Part shown: positions 30,724 through 42,700 of the stretch, in pieces
Layout of the letters: every line of letters starts with the position of its first letter
Position numbering within the stretch: position 1 is the first letter of the stretch
Origin: Saccharina japonica
Lineage: Eukaryota > Sar > Phaeophyceae > Laminariales > Laminariaceae
Direction: 5' to 3'
DNA: 64,000 nucleotides
NCBI GenBank assembly: GCA_008828725.1
Contig: MEHQ01003349.1
Span: 225,707 to 289,706 of the forward strand
Notes under the pieces: generated by a model
Databases searched by the model: none
The model's input: only the letters and a program-made list of their open reading frames with translations
What the model was told of the DNA's origin: nothing
Program-made: the position numbers and the translations under genes

Positions 30724-33700
30724 CTGTGATGGCGGCCTGCGGCAGGTGTTGTGGCGGTAGCGTTGTTGGGGCTTTGGTGGCGGCCACGGGCGGGCGGCGC
30801 AAGACGACGACGAGGAGGAGGACGGAGGGCGTGTCGCAGCTGGTTGGAGTTTGTTTTCGGGGGGTGATGGGTTGGCCTTGTTGTGACGGGGCTGTTGATC
30901 GGTCGTCCCCTTGTTGCCTCGGTCGTGAAGACGCATCATGTCGTGTGGGGGAGACGACAGGGTGCTTCGAGGGGCTGCTGTGTGATTGAAGGAAAGGAGG
31001 AAGGACACGGCAGGGGAAGGGGGGAGGGGGGGGGGTACTTCATGTTCATGCATGGCCGTAGTCGTAAGACCATATACCCTCGCATCCCTGGGGGGGGGGG
31101 GGGCAGGGCGGGTGCTCGTGTATTGCTTGCCTTAGTTGCTTGACTATTGTCCACGCATCCCTTTCGACACGGAGCAGCACCGTTCCTACTCCCAATACTA
31201 GAAACAACTGCAACACTTGGGCACTCATTACGTCGTTTCCTTGCATTAGGAGCGAGGAAACGTAATAAGAAGGTGCCTGGAGGGAACGCTTGGGAGTTAC
31301 CGGTATAAAGCAGTCGCAGGTCGCAGGGGGTACTACATACTGTAGTTGAGGGATATATACTATTTACAGTATAGGCCTTGGCCCAGCTTCGACAAAAAGG
31401 TCGAAATACTTCCACTTTGGCCGGGAATATACAAGTAGTAAAAAAAGCAAAGTTCGATACCCAACAATCGTCACTCATTTTCGGCAGGTTTTCCTCTCTG
31501 TACTATATATAATCAAGTATATAATGTAGTCAAGTCTCCAAAGGATTAAGACCAGTCGCAACGAGCGGAAAACGGGCTCACCTATCTCGCCCCTCGCCCA
31601 GCCATCCGTGACGGGACCTAATCTAGGGCGCACCGCCCGCGAGCCAGATGATGCTGGCGACCCCTGCTCCTGGTTGGCCTCGGCTGCACCTGCGCCAAGG
31701 CGCTGGATGCCTGTTCCGCGGTCGATGTCTCTTCTCGATAAATCGGACATCTACGCGGGGAGCGCGGTTGGGCGGGATGGAGAGATAGAGAGAGAGAGAG
31801 AGTCAGGTTTGTATCGCGGGAAGCGGCCAAAAAAAGGTATACCTGGTCCGTTTGCGGCCAAAAACAGGTACATACTTAAAATCAAGTAAAAAACGCACTC
31901 CACGTGCCCTGCCATTGGTCCAAACCTCGTTGTACCTGTGTTTGCCTCTTTAAATACCAGGTATACCTGATTTTGTCTACTCTGCTTGATTTTCACTTTT
32001 TTTTGTCGTTTTTAAGCCAATCAGAGGCCCTTCATAGTTCCACCCTATGCTCCCTACTATACAAATGCCGGCGTACGCGGAGACCCCCTCCCCCCTTCGC
32101 ACCTCGCACCACACGCCACTCGAGCGACACACATATCTGCCTGCACACCTCCGCCGAAATTATACGAGATAGAAGGCTCTCCTTCGGGATTGTGGTCAAC
32201 TTGGAATACCAGGGGTGTCGCAAGCTGAGAAGGGAGAATACAGCAGCAGGCATTCGTTACTCGTACTATTAATAGCAGCTACTCGTATAAGTAGCCACCG
32301 GGCGAGCACGAAGAACATGAAAAAAGTCTACTTTGTGTTGCAAGGAACGGCAGGTTTGTGGGGTGCGTTTTAAACTTGATTTTAGTACGTACCTGTTTTT
32401 GGCCCCGAACGGACCAGGTGTGCCTGTTTTTGGCCGCTGCCCATTTCGCGGTCCTTGCGTGTTATAGTGTCATAGTGTCATAGTGTCATATTATGCTATT
32501 AATGTGATAGTGTGATATTAATGTGATAGTGTGATAGTGTGATGGTGTGATAGTGTGATAGTGTGCTATGATAGTGTGATAGTTTGATGGTGTGATAGTG
32601 CATAGTGCGAGAGTGTGATTGTGTGGTATTAATGTGATAATGTGATAGTTTCATAGTTTCATAGTTTCATAGTGTCATAGTGGGATATTAATGTGATATT
32701 AATAGTGTGATATTATTATGATAGTGTGATAGTGTGATAGTGTGATATCAACAGTCTTCTTTCGGGAAATGTCAAAGTTGGAGGACTATAGCATACCACT
32801 CTGCCCAGAAAAATAAGGAACGTTTGGTTACTAACAAATACCCCCAACGGTCCTTACATTTCCAGACAGAATTAATGGTAGTATGTACCAAATATGATAT
32901 TGTTCTCCCCTTTTTGCTAAATTAATTAATTATCCCTCATCCAACAAATTTAGCATCGAAAACATCATACCAGGTATCACAGAAAAGCATCGCATATATC
33001 ATACCTATACCATGCACTGTATGTATAATACACCATGCATGAATAAATGCCCCCCCCAGCCCCAAAATTTACAGTGTTATATCAATCTACTCAAGCAGAT
33101 AATCATCGAAACGACGCTTTCCCAACGTATTACGCATACACATCACGCGAAAGGACATACATGGTTTTTGAGGTACACACTCACAGAACGAAGCGTCCGA
33201 TGTCCGCCAGCTTTTCTCGCGAAGGCGTTGAACCGAGCCTCGGGCTCTTTCAGTTTTTCTCGCCGAGCCTGACACCGTCAGGATTTTCGATGGGAAACAC
33301 CGAGGATGTTGTTGTTGCTGTTGTTGTCTTCACATTAAAAACCGTGCCGGTTTCTCTATCCAGTACCTTCATCTGTCCGTACTAATCCAACACTTGACAC
33401 GGTCGATGTGGGAGGTATTATTAGTGTAGGCAATAGGGTGGTTGGATTTCGAAGCAGTACAGGGAAATCCACTGTTAATACAGTAATTCAACAAAGCATA
33501 TTTGGTTCCCCTTTAAGAGTAAAGAGCGGTCTCGGTCCCCTTTTTCGGAGTGGAGGGTTTATGAGCAAAAACATGTTTATGAGCGATCAGTGTTGAAGCT
33601 CATGCTGCACATTGGAGGATGGCAAACACAATATTCATGCTGCTGGGAATGCTTATGAGTGACGAAGGCTGAAGCGCATTGTTAGATGACAAAACAAGAA

Positions 33701-36700
33701 TCATTCAGAAGGGAGTTAGACTTCGCACATTGTTAGGGTTCCTTTTTTTTGTTTTCCTTGGTTTCCTTATTTCCGGGAATGTTATAGAGTGATAAACGTC
33801 GAAGTTCATGCTGCAACGTCATCATCGGATGAAACACACAATAGTATAACAAATCTAAAAAATAGACGGCCTACTTGCATTATACGGTATTGCCCGTAGC
33901 CCACATTGTTTTTATCGCTATATACGCTACAATCAGGCCAAAAGTCCCCACATAAAAAATTGTACTTCGAAGTATCACACGAACCCACCCCTGCCCCTGA
34001 AGGCGTGTGCCTTATACACACCCATCCACAACAACGGTTGGCCAGCTCCCTCTCGACCTCACTCACCTCGGCGGTCTGAAACTTCCGGAGGCGTTTCGCG
34101 CGTTTCATCATCGCCCTTGCCACCATCGGGTCCGACAGCCCCCACGCCGTCACGAGACCCTCCTCGGCCCCTGCAACGGGGTCGCCACCCCCAACGCCGC
34201 CGCTGTCTCGACTACTGCTTACCCCCGCCGTCTGCCCCTCGTGTCGCGACCCCACTGAATCCTGCGTGCCGTTCCCTTGGCTTACCACCGTAGCTTCTCG
34301 AGTAGGGTTAGCGGGAGCGGCGGCGGCGACGGCAGCGGCAGTAGTAGTGGCACCCCCGGCTTGTTGATCGAGGGCATCCTCGGTTTCCATTCTAGCGCTG
34401 TGGCCGGCGGCCAACGAGCGCTTCGTGTCTCTTGTCCCGCGATATCTACCCCCACCCGTGTCAAAAACGCCACTTCTCAGGGTTTCCATTTCCCCTCCAT
34501 CGTGGAGACCTCTCCCCTGGCTTCCTCTGGCACGTTCGGGCAGAGGAGTGTTGCTGACAACAGCGCAGGCGGTGTCGAGCAAGCGGTTGTTGGTGGTTCT
34601 AGCGCGACCGGAGGGGTTTCCATTGGGCGCGCCGTTGTTGCCGCCTGGGGGTGCCGCCGCTGTGGAGTCGCGGTCTCCCCACCAGCCGTCCGCGAGTTCG
34701 GGTGGAGGGGCGAGGAAAGCGTTGAGCTCGAAACGAGCCCCTCCGTTGCCTCTCAGGAGCCCTTCGAGTTCTTCGTCGACGTACCTCGCAGAGTCCAGCG
34801 CCGCCTGATGGGCGCGCGCGCGGTGGGTGTTGGGTTCGACAATGGGTATCCAAGGTACGGTTGGGGTACAGTAACACTTTCAAGACCCAATATGGCATAC
34901 ATGGGACAGATCATCGATAGATCCCCACATCATGAACTAGATCTTTCAGAGCAAGATACGTTCCTGACCTGTATGATCTGTATGACCTATGTGACCTGTA
35001 TGACCTGTATGATCTGTATGATCTGTATGATCTGTATGATCTAGCTCGTGTTGCCGGGGATGGAAGCAATGTAATCTGCATGATCTAAGCACCTGTCTCT
35101 ACTGGGTTAGATCTGGGTTTCACAGGTCCTGCACAGCATATCACACCGGCGGGTAACGATCTAGACGATCTAGGATGATGTTCAGTAGATCATGATCCAG
35201 CTGATGGTATGTATGTGTGTTCAATGCGTGAAGCATTTCCTCACTTCTTCGCTGACTGACTAGTAATAGTAATAACACAGCTCTTAGACGGAAGAGTTAG
35301 CAAGTGTCTGTGGACTCGATGTCTGTTCTACAACACTGCCGGTATTTGTCACATTTAGCTACCGTACGTAGCCACTTTGATTGTGTATATCGTGTACTGC
35401 ATCGGGCTTAGCTTATCTTTGTTTTTTCTCAAAGTCGGCTGTTGGGTGACTTACTACTACAACATAATATAGCTCCTATACTACAATCAAGTCAGGAGCC
35501 TAATATAAAACAGATGCTGCTCCTACCAATAGAACACGTCATATGTGTCCATTGTGTTCATTGTTCCGTCTCAGGAATGCTGGTAAGCTGTGAGGGCGGC
35601 GGCATGCCATCGTAGTTTCGAAACTAGCGTGTGCCGTTTTACTGCTGTAGTTTTTGCAAGCAATGTCGGCACGCCTAGTGTTGTGGCACGCCTATTGTTG
35701 TGGCACGCCTAATGTTATTTTAGGGCAGCAGGGTAGTCCACTTGGTAGTGGGATAATGTTTTTTTTTCTTTCAAATGTGGACGACGGCAGCTTGCACGAA
35801 GGAGGTGCTTGGATATTTTACCGCACACGCACGTCGTCGGGCAGCGCTTCATGAGAATGAAGTGAAGCCGCACAAATCGCCCCCTACCCCCCCCCCCCCC
35901 CCCCCCCCCGTCCCTCCTGCTCGACACTTAAAACCTCGGGGTGGAGCATTGGAGCTACGTTAAGTCACCGCTGAGACTTTGTTCCATACCCCCTGGAAGA
36001 AAACCCAATTGAAGTGAAACGCCCTCCAATCACGCGCGGTTCACCCAAGGTTTAAGCCACCACACGATTTCTATCTAACCCATCACCGTTGAATCACCTG
36101 CAAAGCCCGCCGTACATGAAACCCACGAAACGCGGACTGAACCTTTGTCACTGCCCGCTCGCTCGCCTGCCTCCCCTCCGCGTGGTAATCGTTCAAGCCA
36201 CGCTCCGACGGTGTGCCCCGTTCACGCGACGGTGCAAACCGCTCCTGACGCCGATGCCGCAGGCGCTGAATCATGCGCACCGCCTGATTTCGCCGTTGGC
36301 GCGTCGTACTCGCCTGTTCACCACCGATTTTGATTTCACAGTCACCATCGGAAGTGTTTGTACGCGGGGAGTCCTTCTCTGTCGGTGAACGTCCGAGCTT
36401 GATCACCACGCAGACGTCATCGCTTTCGTTCGTACTGCACACAATGCCCCCTCCGCTGGCGTGGAAACGCAGCTGGCGAGCGGCGAGCTCTCTCCGCTCT
36501 CGTGCATGCCTCCCCCCTAGCTCCAACTCCGTCTCAAGCCTTTGCCTCGACGTTATCATCGATCCTGACCGTACCGCGCTCCTCCCACCGCTCCCTGTGA
36601 TGGGATCGGTCTGAGTTTGCGCGCCGGTCAAGTCGTCACCAGACGCGACACTTCGTTCCTCGCGTCTGTGCCGGCGCCTTATACTAGCCCGCTCGTCGCG

Positions 36701-39700
36701 CCCCCCAAGGCAGACCTTGCGGAACGCGTTGCCGACAACTGTTCCATCGCCGTCGGCTGTAACCCTACCGTCAGTGGTTGCCCCCCCCCCGCAAAACTCA
36801 GCACGCCATCGACGACCCCCCGATAGGACCTGATCCCACTTTACGGGGCCCTGGCTGTCACGCGATCCTTTGACGCACCAGAGGTCTGTGTCAGGAAGTT
36901 CACCGCCGCATGCGGCGCAGGTGAATCGCCGTCGCCGCCCCCCCCCCTCGCCGCTGTCTCCAATGGGTGTCGTCGAGTAGGACATGGCGATTTCCCCGTC
37001 TCTGGATGATGTGGCAGCATCCCTCCTCCCTGCTGGCTCCCGCTCGTCTGCTGCGTCGTTGCCTCTGGGGACCTGCGGAGAAATCTCATCGATTCCACTA
37101 CTGGCGTTCCCTGTGCTGGTTGTGCTGGGAATGGCTACTCCGCACCACGGACACTGCTGGGATTCGTTGATGACCAGACATGGAGCGCTAGGCTCGCCGG
37201 TAGCGCGGTTGGTAGGGAGGTCGGTTTGTCCGGCGGGAGGTAAGCCATCCGCAGTCACCACCGAAGGGACGCGGCTTCCGCTTGGTTCGGTCGCGTCGAG
37301 GAGTAGGAACGGGAGTACCGCGTCCGCTCGTCGGCCGTAGGTCTTCGCCGCCGCTCTCCAATGCACGGCAGTGTCCACACTAACACCATCCATACGCACA
37401 AGCTGGAATGTTGGGTAAGGGGGAAGGGACACACACACGAGAGAGAACAAGAGGCCTACCGGTGGGCCATGTGCTTGCGATAGGGAGGGCGGCGGCTAAC
37501 AAGAGCAACGCGGCCCCAGGTAGATACTAGTAGACAGCGCAGGGAAGCTTCCGGTGGTTAGGCATTTAGCAAGCACAGCGAAGAGTTCAGACGGCTATTG
37601 ACGTTGAGCGCAGGGAAGCTTCAGGAGTGACTTCCACGGTTGTAACGCTTGAGGGCGCCACATGAGAGGATGCGTATTAGCCATGCAACACCAAAGGTTG
37701 TTGACGGGTTTGTTGAGTGCTCGTGGCATTTTCTACCCCGACATGCTGGCTTATGCCGATTATGGTTTCCAAAGGCCCAGCGATCTCGCAACACCTTTTT
37801 GGTCTGCTTAATGGCCCGTTTGATGGTGCCGGCGCAATATTTTCCTTGGGTAATGTTCTGATCTTGTACGAGGCAATGAAGGAGAAATACATCTCTCGCG
37901 TACTTGGTCAGCACGCCAGATACTGACTTCAGCCCACTACTTAACACGCAAGCTTCTGCTCTTTCTGGCCCCCTGCACCCCCCGGGGGAGGGAGGTTCCA
38001 AAGAGGCAGCCGCACTGGTTCTGATCCCTAGCGGCAACGTTCACGCGGAACCCTAAGCAGCAGAAAATTACAACATCCATTCAACTCACCCGTGGGCAGC
38101 AAAGCGCGACGGTATCGGCGTAGTTGAGGCACTTCGACGCCGGGTTGTCATGCAGGCGAACTTCTCGTAAGTCGCCGCACGCCTGAAGACACGCCGCGAT
38201 TTCGTCTGGGTTCCTGAGGCGGTTGAAGCTCGCGTCGAACGAGCGTAGCAGCGGGCACCCCGCCAGAGACCAACGCCCACCGAGGCTTTCAAGACAGTTG
38301 TCCTGCAAGTGGAGGACTTCTAGGGTCGGGAGCCACACAAGGCCTCCATCGTCAGCGTTCACCCCACCTTGCGCAAACATCGACCCCCCGCTCCCCCCCG
38401 CCGCCTGCCTTCCGTCAAAACCGCAACCAAGCTTGGCTCCTCTCCCGGGTTCGTCAAGTGCGGACCTTGAGTTTCTTCCACCGTTTCTCGGGTCTTGGCG
38501 CTTCGGACGCCCCCCCAGTCCCAGGCCCACAGGCACCCCCTCCTGTGGCTTCTCGACTGACGGTTTGTTCTCCAATTTGTTTTGACGTTGCCGATCGCGT
38601 GTGTCAATAGAAACGGGCAGTGTCTGCTGCCCCGGCGGCGGCGGCGGCGGCGGCGGCGGAGTGTGAGCCCACGCCCCCATGCAAGCTATACGGTTTCCGC
38701 TTAGCCAGAGCTCGCCCAAGAGCGGGAGGCATAGCGGAGACGGGGGCTCGCGCAGAAGGTTTTGGCTCAAAACGAGGGTCGAAAGAGCGGGGCACGATTC
38801 CAAGCCTCGCCCGTCCAACGTCTTGAGCTGGTTCCGACCGAGGTCGAGGTGGGTCAGGGACATGAGCCCTTCTAAAGACCGACGGTGAACACAATCGATG
38901 CGATTGTGGTATAACTCGAGCTTCTGAAGTCCGCCGCACCCTACAGCTGACCCCGCGGAAGAGCTGGCGGTGGTGGGGTCAGATGGCGCCATGAGGGCCG
39001 CGGCGAACCCTTCGGGCAGCGCCCTGATGTGGTTGGTGTTGGCAGAGAGCTCGATGAGGGAGGGCAGGGATGTCAGCTCGTGGAGGGAGGTGAGGTGGTT
39101 GATGTCCAACCGGAGCTCGCGCAGGTTCGGCAGACCGGACAGTCCCTTGAGCGACGTGAGACGATTGTCCCTGCGTGTCAATTTAAAGGATTTGCGGAGG
39201 AGGGGGAACTCAAAATGAAACTTTATCAAGATGTTTACAAGTCCTTCCTCGCGTCAAGAGAGACCGAGAGGGGGAGCTAGGAGATACTTATACAACACAG
39301 TTATTGCCTCGAAGAAAAAAACTGCCAGTGCTGCAGGTGTGGTCTAGAGCGGTAGTGCTTACGACTTGGCCCACCTTGGACAAAATGGTTGATAGTCCAC
39401 ACTCACTCCTCAATACATCTTAGAACATTCCGATAATTTTCCCAGACGGTCGGGTTAGGGTTTCGGTTAGGGTTAGTCTTTAATGTAAAATTGGTCGAAG
39501 CTATTTCATAGGCCAAAGTCTGTGCAGTAGAGCTCCTCATTTTTTCCTAAGCTGAAGCGAAGGGATTCAAAGAGCGAGCCCCCCCCAGAGCCAGAAACCC
39601 TTTCCGAAGTGAGTTCCGAATACAGGGCATGATATATGATACCCTGCGTGATCACTCGCGAAGACGTCGTGTCAGCCTTCCGTGCCCGTTCAACACCAGT

Positions 39701-42700
39701 TCAACAGCAGCGTGCGCTACTCCCATCAGGGCATTCATACAATCGGAAATGTGCGGAAAAACAACTTCCACATTAAACGGGTTATATTCTGCCTTTTATA
39801 ACGTTGTATTCTTCCTTAAACGTCGCTATCCGCAACTCACCTGAGGCCCAGCCGTACGAGCGTCGTGCTCGCAACCAGACCCGCGGGTGACGACAGCCGA
39901 TTCACGTTCAACGAAAGCGATTTGAGCGACGTGCACGCCCGGAGCAACGACGCCGATGTCAACCCCTCCACGCACAGCTCGAGCTCCGCGAGGTCTTGAA
40001 GAGGCCCTAAGTGAGAGAGCATGTCGACCGTAAGGTCACACTCCTCCCCGTCTCTCTCTGCCGGCCCCACTCTGCCCTCCCGGGGAGAGACGTGGCCCTC
40101 CCTCCCATTAGCCCGACCTCCACGAGGACGATCATAAGCGCCGCCGCGATGTCTGCTATCGACAGAAAAATTACCGAGAGGCTTGGAAGGCGTGGAAGCT
40201 TCGAATCTAGTCGAGTCATTCAGAGATCTCGCTGAGATTCTGTCTAGGCGCCCTTTGTAGCACTCCCTACGCCTCGCCCGCTCCTTCGCCAGTTCTCCGC
40301 TGCGTTCTAATCCCACCGGTGGTTCAGGCCTAGCTCGAACGTCTTTCCCGACCGCCAAACAGCCGGACCGATAAGGTAGCGCGCATATCAAGCTCCGTGC
40401 GGCGGCGACGCCTGTGGGGTCCATCGCCCGTTGAATGGGGGTCGATCTGGCGCGGGCCTGCAAGCGAAGAAATTTCTGCTCGCGGCGATGCTCTTCGTTC
40501 CAAGCCGAGCACGCCCGATCTTCTACCACCATCTGGCGCATTTCCGACTGTGAAACGGCCAGTCGATGCCTGGGGCAAGAAGATGCCGGCCGGCAATCAC
40601 AATCACAACCGTGGAGAGCACAAACAGCAGGGGACTCGATTAGGCGCGGGGGGGGCGTACCCCGTAGCTCTCAAGTCGTGTTCGTATGACTGACAAGATG
40701 GGCCCAACCGTTCTGCAGGGTACCCTGAAAAATCGAGGTAGCATAGTGTTCTCGATGCCTCGGCAGGCGCTCAAGGTTTGGCGGCGCATATTGTGAGTGG
40801 CGGACGCAGCTTAGCGTCATCATTGGAGTGCAATAGTGTACACGCGAAACGGCGTCATATTGAGCGTTGCTTGCGCATGCGCTGTGTATCTGCACTCTAT
40901 TGGTGGGTATATGTGATTGACGCAAGCGTCTCTCGCACGAAATGAACAGGCAAGGCACTAGATGAACGCAAGCTCTCCACTTTCTCTCTTTGCCCTGGAT
41001 CAAAGAAGAGGATGCTCACTTTTCGATGTGCTTCCATTTTTTGGCCAGCGCGTCCTCGGCCCCCATCACTGCACGCTCCTCCGCCTGAGCCTTCTCAAGA
41101 CAGCGGAGCTCTTGCATCGCAAGATCTTCCAACCCCATGATGACGGACTCCTCTGCTTCGCGCCGAGCTCTATCCGCGCTCTGAGAGTCTTGGAGTTCGA
41201 GGTCAAGCAGGGCGCGAGTGTACCTCTCTTCGGCCCGCATACGCGCGAGCTCCTCTGCCCTCGCGGTTTTTTCTCGTTTGGCGAGGCAATTCCAGGCTTT
41301 CGACGTTCGTTCGTCCTCGTCCCTTTGGTGAGCGATGTAAGATGCCAATGAGCGCACGGCGAAGACAGAAAATCCAGGGCTAAGTCGGTCAGCACGTTAT
41401 AGACACCTCTGTGAAGGATGGGCGGCAACATAGAGGAGTTTTGCCCTGTCAAGGCCAGGGCCTGTTCGTCCCCTAATTTAATAAAGGAGTGACGAGGTGT
41501 CTTCTACAGCGACAGAAGAGGCGCATAGCATATGCTCCCCACATTTCGTTCGTACCTCATGGCAGATTGCTCTTTAGCCTGGTTTATTCGTTCCTCCTCC
41601 TTCTGATTTGCTTCATGTGCGGCTAGGCGTGCCGCCAGCTGGTGCTCTTGATGCATTTTATTAATCTCCTCCAACTCTCGTCGACGAGCTGCGCGAACTT
41701 GAGAAACGTTCGCCCTTGTGCAGCGCCCCCTCCACACGGCCTGGAAAACCAGCGCCGACCTCACCTGCCTCGCCCTTGTTTGGAAACCACCCCGGAGAGA
41801 ATTAACCGTAACACAAGACGCGAGGAACGACATGCGGAAGACGCGCAAATGGGTGATCGATACTAGAATAGTCGTGACCTCCTGTGTACAATAATCCTCG
41901 ACTGCGGTGGATAACACACTACCGCGTTGTTGTTTACCTTGTAAGTCTGTGCTCAATTTGGGCACCATCGCTTGGGGTAGATAACACATTGCCGCTTTGT
42001 CATTTGGAAGCCACGGTAGGGAGGGGGGATTAGGCCTAAGGATCGTCCACTGGGGAATTACCCAATATCTTTGTACGGAATGCCATCGTTGTTTTACTGT
42101 TTTACTGTGTTTGTGGTTAGGTGCCTAGCCCGTGGGGTTGTTCATCGAGTTGCGCGTACAACTATACGTACGACAGATGGCGTGCGCTCACTCTCGCAAA
42201 ACCCTTTTGTTTTGTCGAGATAAATGACTCCTCATGTTACGCACGTATAGGAGCCTGCCTTCAACAAGGCATCCCCTCTGCTGCAGCATGGCAGAGTTGC
42301 TCTTACCTTGCGAGTCTTTGTGCCATTTGGTTCCGTCTCTCGCCTACAGACCTCTCTTTGTCCCTCTGTATCCTTCGCTCGACCTCCTCTTCTTGCACAG
42401 ATGCCACCACCACCACAGTAGTGTTTTGGCTGATAGCATCAGCATCAGCATCAGTATCAGCATCAGCATCAGCATCAGCATCAGCATTTGGTGGCACCTC
42501 GGCTGGGATGCCATCGCACGCTTCCTTCAACTGCTCAAGTATGGACATTTCTTGCTTTCGCACGAAGCTGTGATCGGCTTCGAATGGCCGCACAACCCCA
42601 GGAGCTTGGCCTTCGGGCTTCACCCGCTCCATACGGTTATCGTTCCTCACACGACCAACATCCACAAGGAGCATCTCCTGCGCAGGTGGAGACCCCAACA

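Noticed and set aside
33806..34066. Read-through extension of gene B exon 8 to a stop at 33806
   Set aside because: The strong GAG|gtgagt donor and in-phase charged exon 9 explain the end better; the extension is AT-rich and not protein-like.
36089..37340. Plus-strand frames opposite gene B exon 7
   Set aside because: Shadows of the minus-strand exon, which carries the IQ motifs and matching phases.
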